A stretch of DNA of 64,000 nt from Lycocorax pyrrhopterus obiensis (lineage: Eukaryota > Chordata > Aves > Passeriformes > Paradisaeidae), in assembly GCA_014706295.1 (NCBI GenBank), contig JACSVZ010000011.1:3908663-3972662 (forward strand), given 5' to 3'. The translations under genes were made by a program, and so were the position numbers. The notes under the pieces are model-generated. The model had not been told where the DNA came from. It worked only from the letters and a program-made list of their open reading frames with translations, and ran no database searches. Shown one piece after another: positions 47,229-61,625 of the stretch (its first letter is position 1; the number at the start of each line of letters is the position of its first letter).

Positions 47229-50200
47229 TGTGAGTCATTTTTTCAATGCTTTTCTTCCTTGCATTGCCAAAGAAAATGACAACCTTCAGTATGAAGCTTT
47301 TCTGTTGTTGAAGTCTTGGTGCTTGTATAATCAAATTCCTTGAACTTCATAGGTGGCATCTCGGTTTGTAGTCCACAGAGACAAATGGAATGCAGATAAA
47401 TTCTTCAATTCTTTGCTACTTTGTGGTGTAATGTAACATTTTTCCCGCTATAGTGAAATGCTGGCATTGACAGAATGCATTCTGTATTGTTTACTATAAA
47501 ACGGAAAATTTACATTTAGAAAAGGTTTGAAATGCCATCTTTCTGAGTGTAAGCACACATGTAAAATCAATACAAATTCAACACCCCGCTTCTTTGCGAT
47601 TCAATAATAATAATATTAAAACCGTGTTTAAATGTCAAGGATGTTGGAAAAATTAAAGATAAAATTACAGCAGCACTTCTTCCCCTGTGAAATAGTAGTT
47701 CTTTCACTAATCCTGTAAACAAAAGCACTTATTTAATTGTGCTCATCTGTTCTAGAAGTACCTTATGACAAAGACGTCTCTGTAATAAGAATTAATTAAA
47801 ATAAACCATCTGCTTGAAAAAAAACAAAACCCAACAAAATAAAAAGTATATATAGCAAACCCACAGGGTAAAAGGCTTTTCTCAGTAAAGCCATTAGAAT
47901 TTCATTTGAACAAGATCTTGGTTTTGTGATTCCTATAGTGCGTGGGGGTTTAATAATGTGCAGGGTCATTGAAAGGGCTGAAGGTAAAATTATCTGTTCT
48001 TTTTGTTTCCTGTGTTAACATCAGGTACCCACTCCTAACCAAAAGTCCTGCTGTTAAAACTCACCCCAATCTTTACCTTACACATCAATTTGTATATTGT
48101 ATTTATATTTTATATATTGTCCTTGGGATGGAGGAAGTGTGGTCCCTCTTTGAATGAGACGGCAACAAAAACATGTTAAACATGTTAAATGTTAATGTGT
48201 TTCTATGTTAAACAGCAACAATGAAAGAACCTTACTGGGACCTGCATTAAGGCTTTATTTTTTTTAAATTTATTTTTACTTTGCTTCTTTGTTGCAAAAT
48301 AATGACTGAAATTTCACACTACTTCCAGATATTTTAGGGGAAGTCTGACGTCTGTTTCCTCTGCTCTTTGTCCTTCTAGAAAAGCTTCAGGCTGAGGGCA
48401 GATGAGCAACCCCTTTTCAGCCCGCCCTATGTTTCTGATTTCCCTTTGTTTTCACACACTTTTTTAGTCTGCTACTGGGGTAACTATCACAAATTAAAGA
48501 CACAAAATAACCATATTCTTATCACCTCCAAAATGTGCTACACTACCAGCATATAGGTCAGATATGAAACACTTTTAACATCAAAACTAAATAATGCAGT
48601 GTTTCTGCATTTTTTGGCAGCAACACTGTGTTTTTATAGCATTTTCAGCATTGTGTTCTGAGTGAATTTTGAAACAGAAACAATTTTTTTAAATTATAGG
48701 ATATGGATCAGTATCAGCCCAACTACACATAAACACATCAGAGGAGCTGAACTAGTGGCTTTCTCTTGAATTAAAAAGGAGGAAATCCAGCAGGATGAAG
48801 TTGGATACACCACCCCCTTCTCACTGCTGCTCACACTCATGTTTACTTTCCATCAGGCTCTTCTGACAGACTCGACACTTTTGGTTTTGAGGCAGAATTT
48901 CAACTCAGAACAATGACTTCCATCCATGGAGCAGCTGATTGGGCCAGAAGTGCATTGCTCACAAGGGGAAATTAATCATTACCAGAGAACACTCCACCAT
49001 AATGTTCGCTCAGCTATAAAGCTGCTCCACTGGAGATGGGTTGGCATTTTCCAAGTCCTCATTAATACCAGTCAGAACAGAAACGCTTTTCAGCTTCTCC
49101 TATTTCAAACATATTTATTCTGAAATTATGAAAAGTACCTTTGAAGCAGCAATTGTGTGAAGTGAGTGACCAGAACAACTTAAATGGAGAAGTATCATCA
49201 TTTTGATTTATTACATTTCAAAACACCGTACCTTGGGCAATCCCTCACATGAGGATGTTACTGCACATTAATTTTGAGAATGTTAGGATCTGCCCACCAC
49301 TATTTCAGCAGTAAATGCCATGGCAATAAAGAATAATCGCTGCAGTAGTCACACTATTATAGTTAGAGCTCTGTTGGAGCTTCCATTATAAGTTGTAAAT
49401 GCTCTTTTTGAAGGATTTGCAACTTGGTGCTTTTGAATTCACATTGGGCTGCAGCTTCACATGGGGAAGGATTAGTGTTTATAATTGCTTTGGTTTTGTT
49501 TGATGTTTGGGTATACTGGCTGACAGAAAAATAGACCAGCTCATTGAAACACCAGCCTTGCCTACACACTGCTTTTTGCCCTAACTTTTAGATTACAGTG
49601 CACTTTTACCCAAGGATAATTACACTGGAACAGCCTCTCATGTCGCTCCAGTGTAAAGGTGCTACACCAGTACAGCTGATTCCTTTAAATTTAGTGGAAT
49701 GAACTGGTTTTCATGTCATGCCATTGCAGTCTTAAATCCTAATTATAGATCTTTTCCTACTCTATTTTAGCTATGCTGGCTTCTACATCAGCAGGATTAG
49801 AATAAAGCAGAACCCATGGAGAAAAGCCCTAAGATGCTGCATTTGTTTACTGTAAGGAAGCAAACTGATACCTTTTCTCAAGTTGCTTCATCATGAAAAA
49901 AAAAGTGCTTTTATAGCTTCATGTTTTGGTTGGTTTATTTTAGAGGGTTATTTGGGAAAAGCAGCTTTTCGTATTTTTACTTTTCTTCATTTTCCATTTG
50001 CAGTGCTGTAGTCCTAAAGCTTGAGACTGTTCTGCTGAGAATTACTTGTGCCTTAACAGAGCTTCAGCACTTTGAGTGATACATTAAATTGTTGGTACTT
50101 AAAATCACACAGGGTCCTGCAATGTGAAAGAACTCTGTATCACATTTGGCAATGAGGAGCAGCAGGCATTGGAAACAATGAAAAATACCAGTAATTGGCC

Positions 50201-50947
50201 CAGGAGTTCACATTTCTCTTAATGGCTGAACTGTTAATAATTCCGAGTAAAGTGAAAAACATTAATAGAGGAGTTTGTAGCAGAATTGCTGGGAAACAAA
50301 AAGGATTCAGAAGTACCCTGTAATTATGAAAGTCCAAGCAAAGCAACAAAAAATGACAAAAAATGGGTGAAAAGACTCTAATTTTTGGTAAATTGCACCA
50401 AAATAGGAGAAGAGCAGTATCATTACTGTATGAACAGAACTTCAGTGCAAAGCTCGTCACATCTAATACAATCTGCTCGAAACCTGATGCAGGGAATCGT
50501 GACCCCACATCTCTACTGCCACACTAGACTTCTCTCACCCAAAAGAACATAATTGATTAATTTCAGCTGGAGGATGTTCTCCAGTTTCATAATTAATAAC
50601 ATGTACATCCACCACATTAACCCACTGCAACTGAAACAGTATGTAAAGTGATTAGTAAAGGTAAATTAAGGCTGATTTCCTTCCAAGAAGGGGCTGGTAT
50701 CAGTGGTAGTCAACTTTTAAAAGATCAAAACCATGTCAAAACTTATTTATGGACTGAAACACAAAGAGCAGTGCACAGATTGCCAAGAAATATGTAGCAT
50801 TTAAAACTAGATAAAAATTATATAGAAAAAAAATCAACATAATATTAATGTTGTACTGCATTCTGTATCTGATATGGCTGAAGCAGATTGGTGTGATTTT
50901 CTATAGATTTTAGTGTACTGAGCTTTATACACTAAGGAGACCTGAAT

Positions 50948-51030
50948 AAAAAAAAAAAAAAAAACAAACCCAAAAACCAAGAAAACCAACCAAAACCAAC
51001 CAAAACCACAATCAAAATCAAAACTCCCAG
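50948..51030. repeat. A-rich / (CCAACCAAAA)n low-complexity tract
   Basis: Seventeen A followed by imperfect CCAACCAAAA and ATCAAAATCA-type units. No transposon body is attached. Confidence 0.85.
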
Positions 51031-52222
51031 ACCAAGCACCGCCAGTGAATTTTGCTGTGTCTTCAGGTGGGCCACAGTTTATTGGCTCATTACCTTTCCC
51101 ATGTACAACAGGAGAGGGCCTGGGAAGGCAGACATTTCTCAGCAAGGCTGTAATTGCTTTTGCCAGACTCGTTGGAGACAGTGCCAGTTTTCCTGTTGGA
51201 CTCCCTGGGAACAGGGATGGGGATCATCAGCCTTGAACTGGCAGAGGAGATGAGCATCTCCTCTGAAACTGCTTTTATTGAGAGACCTGATTCACAGATT
51301 CCATAATTCAGTATCCCTCCCACCTACTTCCTCACAATCACACCAGGTTATATTAGCACATATGAAGCTTTAAGAGGCAAGCCTTCAGCAAATTGCTGGT
51401 GTAATTGAAAAAAAAAAAAAACAGAACGGTTTTAGGGACTAAAGTGTTAACAAAAGGTGAATCATTAGAAAGCTGAGAGAGCTGCAAGATCCTATTCTGT
51501 AAAAAAAGTTACCAGATGAGTCTGGTCTATTGCAGGATTGCAGAAGAAAAATTGGTGTATTAGCAGTAGGGGCTAGAAATGAGACACATATAGGAAACAA
51601 TCAAACAATCATTTTTACCCAGAGGTAAGAAAGCATAGGGTGTATGAGATCATTTTATTGAGTTCCATTTTTCTGACTAAAATATTAATTTGGTGACCTA
51701 CAGTGCTAGAGAAGCATTGTGTTGGAAAATGCCTGTCTACGACTTTTCAAAGTTCATCCTCAAGGAGAAAACTGATTTTCTGTGCATCATTCTTGGAGAA
51801 ATGAAGCTGCCTAAAGCATTTTATGTTCCCACCATTAACACCCCATATGCTTATACTGGCACGTGTTCAAACTGTCACTCTCTGTTGTACATGCTGCTCA
51901 CAGAAGAAAAATTATTAAAAAGGCATTTAACATATTTTAGCTTTGACCATATTTTTAGCAGGTGTAATAAAAATTAAGAGCAAGTTGCAGGTACCATAAT
52001 GTTCCTAAAACTTTGCAAATATTCTGCTCAAGAGCTGCTATATTTCCAGGATAGCTTTGTTTTGAAAATCAACCTCTAATATGTGTAGTTTGTCACACTG
52101 TGAATGCTGCCTACCCGACTGTGCATGTTCCTGCTTCTTCTGGTGCTCTTTTGGAAGTATCAAAACATATCACGGGTGAGAAATATGAAAAGAAGAGACT
52201 TTCCACTTAGAGGTCAAATGAG

Positions 52223-52250
52223 AAAAAAAAATCTTTTTTTTTTTTTTTTT
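52223..52250. repeat. A9-TC-T17 inverted homopolymer
   Basis: An A9 run is separated by TC from a T17 run and can fold as a short A:T hairpin. A simple repeat only. Confidence 0.85.
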
Positions 52251-54782
52251 AATTCAGATCCCAAAATGTACAGGTTTGATTTGGGTTAAACACATTAAGA
52301 AGTTATTCAATCCATTTACAAACTTCTAAAGATTATATTAAAAGCAGAAATTTTTCAACATTAAAAGTCATTTTAAAACATTGAACATTTTTCTTCATAT
52401 ACTTCCAAATTCTTCCCCGTATTACCATCACCATTATTATCTGAATGCAATCTACTGCCTGTGTTCCTTCCTCCACAAAATCCCATGAATATTTATGCAT
52501 AGCTAGTCCTAGATTTGTACTAAAAAATCTTTGTTTTCTCATGCTGTCACAGTTTACCATATAGCCATACATTGCATTTGTACCATTGCTGTGCCTGAAC
52601 AGACAATAAACCTATGATACCTTAAATAAGGTTTGAATATTTCTGCTGTAACCAAAAGCTAAAGCTGTGGTATTTAACTAAACATTATAATAGAGCATTG
52701 AAGCCCTTCCTACCTGAAGAAAAAAAAAAGGAAGGACTTATGCTTGTGGAGATACACAGGACAATCCCAAGGAGAGGGAAATTACAATGAAAGGTTCTGC
52801 CTCGAATCTCACTGAAAACACTGGGATGTTCCAAAACTCCTCTTCTTATCTGCAAAGCAGGTGGTGTTTTAACAGTTTCCGTATTCCCCACTGGTGTGTT
52901 TTCCACATATAGCTTCCAATGATAAATTGCATTTCATTGGCCGAGTTATTTCACAAAGCAGAGCACTAAAGGAAGATTTCTGAACAAGATGAGCCCATAT
53001 AAACAGTCTGCCTCCATGGCACTCGTGTGGAGCCTCTCTCTGCTCATCACTTTGTTTATCCACATTCTGTACGTGGCAATCCATCAGCGAATGTTGCACG
53101 GGAAGACTTCAAAACAGAAACAGCAGTACCCTGCTTACTGCAGAGTCAAACTTTGGCAAATAAGCCCCACCAGGCTTCTCTTGGAAAAGCTATCAGAACT
53201 ACTTCTGTTTTCTTGCTTGAGATGAAAAGCCCCCTATTGGCTGCCAATATTTGTATATTTTTACATTTGGATTATCCGTGCGGGATTCAGTAGGCAGAGT
53301 TGGTCCAGGAGAAATAACAGATTTGTGTGCCCAGAAACACACATTTGGAGCACTGATAGCCTTTTTCTACACTACTGTGGGAACTTTCCTGAGAAAGGAG
53401 GCCCTAAAAATGCTGTAAAGATTTCATAAGTGTGATGCTCCCCGTGGAAGGGTAAAAGCTGTAAAGATTGGGAAGGCCTGCATATCTGTATTCCATGGTT
53501 TCAAAGGATCCAGTCCCATCCTGCTGTGTCTGAGGCTGTGTTCATTGTCTGCCTTTCAAGATGGCATTGCAGGGGCTTCCCAGCAAACGTTCCCTGCATC
53601 ACACCAGTGCTGCTGCCTGCCCTTCAATCAGCCCAGGCAGGGAAAGATGCTGCTGGGGATGCAAGTGCTTCACAAGAGTTTTAACTCTCAGCATTGCTCT
53701 GCTAAGCCCTCCTCTGACAGACTGCGGGGCACAGAGTGGGGAACTGGGGCTGAGTAAGACACTTGACGCTCCTCTGATCTGTTTGTGTCCCTGCTTCAGC
53801 TAAGTTTGCTCATATTTGATGTTTTACTGACAGGGAGGATCGTGCTGCACTCAGAGGCAGATAAGCTACCTGGCTCATGCTGCTGGAAAGGCCCAGGAGG
53901 AAAGTGGGAAAAAAATTACCAATAAAAATCCAGCAAAACAGCTGAATTTTCATTCTGATTTGACATTAATTAACTCCAGTCTTACAAGACTGGGCTAACT
54001 AGACAGGTGCAGCAGAAATTTACCCTGTGAGCATTTGAAGGATCAGGACATCAAAGTCCTTGCTGTGAGGTGTTCCCTTGTGTAAATTATCACACTGGTT
54101 CTGAAAGGCCAGCTCATGTCAGTAAGAATTGATAAGTCTGGCCCTAAATTGATATTTTCCGAATGCTTTTGACATGATTAAGATTTTCACGTTATCGTTT
54201 GATCAATTGATTGATGCATACACACATATTTTCTTCCCAAGAGAAAATGAGATAATAAAGAATTACTGATGAATGAGTGATTACACATCTTTTTTGCACC
54301 AGGAATTTTTATCAAGCACTTAGAGATGAATATAAGCCAATAGTAGTAATAAACAGTCTTCATAAAAAGTATGTTGCTGGAAATGCACTTAACATATCAA
54401 CACTATCATATCTAATTTTAGCAATGCTGTTTAGATTATTATACATACTCTGGACAACATATTACATTAGATCAGATGCTCAGAGAGACTTTTATAATAA
54501 ATGAATGGCAGCAGAATTTCCATCTTAACATAAAGACTTATTGCTTGGCATTCAGATGGATTCTGTAATCCCAAGCTAATTGTTATACATTGAATTACCA
54601 CATTTAATCATTAATGCTGGAGGGAGGCAGACATAAACAGATCATGGAGACTGGGATGTGACTGTGGATTATTAACACTACTATCCATTTTATTTTTCTG
54701 GATGTGTCTTTCAGTGTTGGTGCAGTGTATGCTATACAGAAATAGTGTTTTGTTTCCATGCTGCTGCAGGACAAGATATCCC

Positions 54783-55340
54783 AGATACACGGGACGGGTG
54801 AGGCTGGAGGGGCCCCCAGGGGCTCCTCTGGTGCCACCTCCCTGCTCCAGCAGGGCCATCCCAGAGCACAGGGCACAGCAGTGTGTCCATGGGGCTCTGC
54901 AATATCCCCAGGGAGGAGCCTGCACAGCCTCTCTGCACAATCTGCTCAGGGCTGGGCACTGCCCAGGGCAGAAGTTCTGCCTCCTGTGCAGGGGCAGCTC
55001 CCTGGGCTCAGGCCCTGCCCGTGGCTCTGGTGCCATTGCTGGGCCCCGGAGCAGAGCCTGGGCCCTGCCCTGAGCCCTCCCTGCACACAGGGACACCCAG
55101 GGCTCAGGGCCCCTCGCAGCTGGGGCTCCTCTCGAGGCTGAGCAGCCCCGGCTCCCTCAGCCTTTCCTGGGCACCGAGATGCTCCAGGCCCTTCCTCAGC
55201 TGCGCAGCCTCCGCCGGCCCCGCTCCGGGAGCTCCCTGGCCCTGCTGTGCTGAGGATCCGGAGATGGACACGGCACCCAGAGGTGCCCCAGGCTGGGCAC
55301 AGGGGCAGGATCCCCTCCCTGCCCTGCTGCCAAGGCTCTT
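54783..55340 (-). mobile_element. GC-rich CR1 LINE 3' fragment
   Basis: In reverse complement the plus strand shows CR1 landmarks: GGGTGAGGCTGGAGGGGCCC at the 3' end, GTGCCACCTCCCTGCTCCAG, AGCAGGGCCATCCCAGAGCA, AGCCTCTCTGCACAATCTGC, GGCTCCCTCAGCCTTTCC, and CAGGATCCCCTCCCTGCC towards the 5' side. About 560 bp, 5'-truncated, with the terminal octamers eroded. It keeps many CpGs (for example 55200-55240), so it may be one of the younger copies here or one under local GC bias. Six overlapping frames of 75-181 codons on both strands come from this repeat and are not genes. Confidence 0.88.
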
Positions 55341-58300
55341 CTGTCCCCTGTCTGTGCTGGTCACAGCAGGAACAAGAAGCCTGGTGGTCTGAGCTTGTGT
55401 CTCTGCTTCTCCGTCCTTTCATGGTTGCTGCCACATCTTCCCCTTTCTGTGCCAGGTGGGACACAGACCTGCTCAGGCCACGTCCCTTCATCCATCATGA
55501 GCTGCTGAAAGCTTTGAAAATCTCCCTCCTTGTAGTGAATCTGCAATTTTAGTTCAAAATCACTATATACATGTGGCTGTAGGACTGCCCATTTTATTTA
55601 CCAAAGTTTTTAGGTTATTTCCAGTTCTAGTTGATCTGAAGATTTTTCCACTCATCTGCACACTAATTTTTTGTCACAACAGGATACATTTGCCTCATAC
55701 CTGTTCAGTGGATTCAGATGTCTGTTCAATATATTTATCTCACGTAACTTCAGCAGATTTAAGACTTCTCACTCTGTTTTGAGGAAGTACTTGGCTTTTT
55801 CTATAAACCTGTAATTTTCAGTTTGAAGAAACACTTATACCTTCAGGGAGCATTGTATTCTTTTTTCCCAGTGCCTTTTAAATTTGTTTACTTTCTCAAG
55901 TACCAACAAAAACATGCTGTAGTATTGTAACAATCTCTTGTCATATCCAAAGAATGTATTTTTACCAAGGAAGAGCTTTAGTTTACTATGGAAATGTAAT
56001 ATGGTATAATTTATCTAATCTATGTTCAAAATCTCAGAAACATTATAGTAAAAATTTCCCTTAGGAAAAAAAAAAATTAAAGTAGAATTGCAATAAACTG
56101 TTCTTCACACATTTGTACTCCAAGAAGCCTCTTTTAAATCACCTAATAAATCCAGGGCCAACCATATCTTCATTTGCTCATTAGGTACTCAGTTTAAAAG
56201 AAGGGAAAAAATCAATACTTGTTCCTGTCTCATTTCTGAAGAATGGCACTGAGCCATTTGAGGTCTGGAATGCCTTCAAGTGAGTGACATGCTCTGATAA
56301 AGTTCAAAACCTCAATATCACCTCAGCTCATTTTGAACATCAGTCACAGGATTCTGATTTTTGATGGAATCAGAATTAAAGCAGAGGGAGAGAGGGAGGC
56401 ACACACTGTGCCACAGAAGAATAGATACGGTTCGGAGAAGGCAAAAATTCTTGCCATTCTTTAGCAAAATTCTATCACCAAACAAAATCTTGATTGTTCT
56501 CAGAGTTCATTTTTACTCCTATAGCTATTTGGGTGGTAAGATTACAGATATAAGGTAGGTATAAAGATTGCACTTCGGTGAAATGGATGAGATCTATTAA
56601 AGATGCAAATAAGCTTAAAATACAGGAAAGTTTTAGATATGGCACCTTGTGTAATATTCTAAGGATTTATTTTCACTGCTTTCAGTCGCATACATTTTAC
56701 TGTGAGAGTGCAGAGAAAAGAGGTAATATGCTTTGCTGCTTTTTCAGAATCAGTGCTCTCTCAAACAGTGTCAGAAAAGCCCTATTCTGGTGCCTGGTTA
56801 AAAAAAAAACACATTGACAAACAGAAAGGGCATTCAGGACTGGGGCCTTGGGAAGGCTGATCAATGAGGAAATGCTTAAATAAATAAATATGTATGGCTT
56901 ATCTTAAAGGTGACTTTTACAAAACTTTGAATCACACCACTGTTAAACCTGATTTTTGAGATGATTTTGGGAGAAAATACAGCCAAACCAGACAAAGCCG
57001 CTTAAAGAATTTAAAATCGAATTACCTAAGTATGTAACTCCATACAGTACAGAAGAATCTTTCTTGTTCAAATTGATCAGAGAAGGACAAACTTGCTGTG
57101 AACAAATCATGTAATAATATTATGTAGATATTTACCAATGTAAAATATTTGTCCTGAATGACTTAACAGGATTTCTAACATCTGACTTGATACAAGCACC
57201 AAACAAATGGACTTAATCATTAACAGGTTATGGTGAGGGCCAAATTCAGGCACAATCAGGCCCAGTGCTTCTGCACTGTAGAGTTTGACTCTTTTCCAGG
57301 TAGGACAGTTCTTATGGATATCATCAGGAGAGCACTTCCAAAACTGAACTGCCAATATTATTGTGAAAAAGAGGATTTTTAAAATTCTCCTCTTCAATAC
57401 CCTGGTATTTTTTTGAGGAAATGTATGAATTGGAAAATATATATGGGAAAGGGTGCTCTAACACTCGGGTCTTCAAATGTTCAAGGGAGGCATTAAAAAA
57501 AGGGTTATGGACTTTGGGTGCCAGGATCCTTCAGAAACCTGTTCTCTTTTTCCCACTCGTTTATAGCCACAATCCTCTCAGAAGGCAGAATTCTCATTCA
57601 CTCCCCAGCACCCAGTGGGTCTGGGAGCAGCAGCTTCCCAGCTTTGCTGTTCCGTGGTGGGAGGGTAAGGCCGTGGTGCTCCATGGGCACAGTGTCACCC
57701 TCTGCTGTCACCAACACCATGACCTGGCATCACTTCACCATGGTCTGGCAGGTGACGTGTGGGGACCCTCTGGGACAAACTGCCTCAAACGAAGCCCTCT
57801 CAGCCCAGGCTTCCAAAAACTGCAGCTCAGATTTATGCTGCCTGTTCTAACTGTTCTTTTTTCCTATAAATTTCTTTGTTGTCTGCAGAATTTGCTTCCT
57901 GCTGCAAAAGAAGCCTGGGGAAAGAAGCAGCATTTCCTATATGTACAGCTTTGACTAATTCCACCTTGGGTCCCATATTCTAACTTGTCACCACCCTGCC
58001 TGCTGATGCAGGTGCTCAGCAGACAGACACATGATGCCTCTTACAGAGGATTAAAATGCCTATCTCCGAGAGACAAAAAGGGAATACTTTAATGTTTAAT
58101 ATTAAATCATTCTCCTAACTGGAGCAAAGCTATAAAAACAACAATAATAACAGACTCCTAGAGGAGCTGAGATTCAGTCTTTATCTGACAGAGGAGAACA
58201 TGCAATTATAAAGCTATCAAAGCCTTCAAAATATATATATAATTAAGAATAAAGGTATGGAGAGAAAAATAATGATGTAAACACTTCACATATTTAAGAT

Positions 58301-61300
58301 AAGAGTGTAGTATTCTAATATCATAGAATAATATGAAGGAAAACACTCTGCCATAGTAAAAATGTGATCCCACAACTCCCAGTTTGCATACAATAACATA
58401 CAGAATCTTGGATGTTTCACCTCTGTTGTGTTGCTCTCTCCAGTCAACATCCATCTAGGAAGAGACTTCACTAAAATTCACACAGAATTTTAACACCCAC
58501 ATTTAGAACAGGGGCTCAGACTCGAGGGCTGAGAAAAGGAGCATTTGCAAGGCTGATGTAAGGAGGCGAAGCCAGAAATCCTCTCTCTCAGCAGGCTGAA
58601 GTGCTATTAATAAGTCACGAGGTAAAGCATATTAGTAGGTGAAAAATGCTGCTGTGAAAACTGTAAAAGCAGTTCCATGTGGGTAATGCATCCACCCAAA
58701 GGAGCTCAGTTGCATCAGTCCTAGGACCAGCAGGATGGGAGAGGGCCAGCAGAAATTAGCTAGTGCTGCTTTATTTATCAGGGACTGTCGCCTTCTCTTT
58801 CCTCAATTCTCTGTCCCTTACAGAATTCTCTGGTAACTCCTGTTGGGCACAGCCTTTTTTCAGTCTCGATTCATGTTGTCTTAAGTTCTGTGACACCGAA
58901 TCAAGTCACTTTTCTCCAGCCATCCCTTTATTCTTCCCACAATTGTGTATCCTGCACTGCAATGCAGTAAAGTCTCCATCTCCTGCTTTGCAATCCTTTC
59001 AGATCTCTAATGACTGAGCCTTTGTTTTCAGTGTCATTTCCAGGGCCTCGTGCCTTCAGGTTTAAATCTAGGAGTTCCTTTCCTTATCAATTATTGTATT
59101 GTTCTCCTAAGTTAACAGAGCTATTGCTAATTGCTATTTTGCAGGAAATAGTAATGTTTTCACTTTTTTTTTCTCTTTTTTATTACTTTTAGAATTTTCA
59201 TCATCTCTTTGCTGACTGCTAGGTTCTGTCAGTATCCTGTGCCTTAACAAATGTTCTTGATAACAAAAAATAACATAAAATGGTGCCCTGCTCTCTTTAT
59301 CCATCACTTTCATACTCTGTTCGTTCATCACATTTCTTCACTATTGAGGTTCTAATTTTTTTTTTCCCTTTCCAAAATAGTGAAAACTACTTTCTAATTT
59401 TCTTTTGGTCTTCCTGTGAGTTTTTATTTTCTACTAAAGTTTGTGCCATGCACACTTTTTAAAACTTTAAAAGAGAAATCTTTGAAGTTTTTCTCTATAC
59501 TCTGTGCAGTGGAGTTGCAACATGCACGTGTAAAAATAATTTCTTTTATAGGCTGCTACAATCTCACTTAATTGTGCCCAACAGTCAGACTTTCCAGATT
59601 TGCTTCTCAGAGCTTCAGGCCTTATACCTTTGGCCTTTCCCATGCAAAACAGACAGATGAATTTTCTTCTCCTTCCAACGGATTTGAGTATATTTAAAAT
59701 CATCAGCTATGGCTTGGTGTCTATCTCATGGGTTTGGGGATACAAAAGTTTGAGAGGGTAGAATCTGAGTAAGCCCCGAACAAAATCTGTAACCACAGAA
59801 GGACAAAAAGTTCCTCCTTAATTATCCGTATCAGCTAATGTGATGAGTTCACTTCTATGATTTTTCAGGTTTTTTCCTTTCCAGACTCATAAGGCATCAC
59901 ACAGTACCTGTTCTTTGTGTATGAAGTAGGTTTACAGCCTCCATCAGCTTTTTGAAAACCAAAACTGAATATACTAATTGTAATCCTGTATTTCTCTAAT
60001 TATTTGAAGCTATCTAGAAGGACTCCTTGTTTATTCTAACAGCCACCTTGGTATACAATGCTGATATACCAACAGTAACACACTTTCCAGGGTTTGCAAA
60101 TACAGGTCAGTTAAACAACATTTTATTGGACAAAACCAGAGGGACACGACTTATGCTGCCAACTTTCCATATGAGAGGAGCTGATAGCAGCTGAGTGGGT
60201 GACATGAGAGTTTGCCACATTCAAAAATGTCAGGGATACTAGGAAAGAAGCAGATAAAAAATTTGATGGAAGAAAATGCAAGGGAGAGACACAAAGACTC
60301 AGGATAATTTTATGGCAAAGGCTTTCACTTTTTTTATAGGTAGAACAGAATACCTGATCCACCTCTCCTTCCTCCTTCACTCTTCAAACAATAATTTTTA
60401 AGGAAAATGTTGGTTCAAAATGGTACCAAATGCACTTTTTCAGCAAAATTCCAAGTGACAAGGTTTCAGAAGGGCAACAGCAAGCTGTCAGTAAAAGGAT
60501 AGGACAATTAGGAGGAAATGCTACTTCATGTCAGTTTCTGGTACAACTAATGACATTTTGCACTTAAAAAAGATGCAGCTGAATTCTGAGTGACACTGGC
60601 TGTGTGACACTGGCTGTGGATACAAGCTGGCATCATTCCACAGACTTCAGAAGAGCTGCAGCACCTAAACCCAGCAGGCAAAGAGGCAACTGGTCATAAA
60701 TTGTCCATGGGATTTTTTCATGGCTTGTAAAAAACTGTCCTGCTGCTATTTAGTCAAGCTCTGTATGAGGGCAGTACCAGAAATTCAGTTCAGCCCTCAC
60801 TGGCACTCAGACTCAGGGCTTTGACCAGGCTTATGGTTAAAGTGCTGCAATTCAGTGGTGATTTTCCTTAGAAAAGTGTTAAGCATAAAAAAGAAACAAT
60901 AGTTGGGGCTAAAATTGCTGTCAAGAAATCTGTCACTTAAACCCCAGAAACCTGAACTTCAGGGGGATCTTGCTGTTTGACCTTGAAGCTCTGTAGTCAC
61001 CCCTGGGTAAGGCCCTGAATTACAGCAGTCTTGACAAGCTTGACACCTCAGCTCAGCTGAGACCCAGTCTAGATGCTACTCCCTATATTTTCTTTCCCCA
61101 GGAGTTGTTTATTTCTTCAAAGTGCCTATGATTCCCAAACTGGAAACTGCTTCTAACCAAGTGTCTTTTTCTTTGAAAACCTGGCTGCTGTTGTCCAAGC
61201 CAGGAGCTTCATTTTTTAGCATACCTCTGTTTAATTATGAGCCTCTTTAGCCTAAGTGTGATCCCTGGCTGGAGGGCTGGCGAGTTCCTGAGCCTCGCAG

Positions 61301-61625
61301 CTAAAGTACTCATTCATAAGTAGGTCTGTACTTACCTTCCTCCTCAACAGAAAATAGAGCTGAATTTTATATTCTACGGGAATTGCATTCAAAAACAGAA
61401 AGGAGAAACAGGCCTTGGAGCGGGGACCAAATGTAATGAGCACCTTGAACACTGAACTGCTGAGTTATCCATCCTTTCTGACCTTGTGAGGTTTGAGCTT
61501 TTTTCCTGCACAAAGGTACTGCTCTGAGAGAGCAGCAACATTCCCCACCTCCTGAGTAGCCTTGTTTCTTGCTAGCCTTGTGTTTTGGGCACTCATCTGG
61601 AAGATAAAAGGTTAGGTTTGAAGTT
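55341..61625. other. unique A+T-rich sequence, no gene recognised
   Basis: No repeat family recognised. A plus-strand frame of 177 codons (57421-57954), partly overlapped by another open frame, falls in a GC-richer patch (57590-57840) but shows no domain or splice support. A 14-bp unit (TGACACTGGCTGTG) is duplicated in tandem at 60591-60618. Confidence 0.4.

Larger units (their letters stand above)
47229..54782. other. unique A+T-rich sequence, no gene recognised
   Basis: Mostly single-copy-looking sequence with stops in all frames. Low-complexity tracts lie at 50948-51030 (A17 then CCAACCAAAA-type units), 51408-51421 (A-rich) and 52223-52250 (A9, TC, T17). A perfect inverted repeat lies at 49620-49656. 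Triplicated ACATGTTAA-like words occur at 48170-48200. No exon is supported. Confidence 0.45.

Noticed and set aside
46517..47279. 198-residue and 144-residue proteins
   Set aside because: Both run through a recognisable CR1 3' end. The minus-strand frame reads antisense CR1.
55190..55260. CpG-island promoter
   Set aside because: The CpGs belong to a CR1 copy, and no gene start is visible beside it.
54611..55552. Proline/glycine-rich proteins of 123-181 residues on both strands
   Set aside because: The whole stretch is a CR1 fragment on the minus strand. The frames are open because the repeat is GC-rich.
57421..57954. 177-codon plus-strand frame as a gene
   Set aside because: No recognisable domain, no splice-site pair or polyadenylation context. 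A second overlapping frame is open too, and part of the length falls in a GC-richer patch where long frames are expected by chance.
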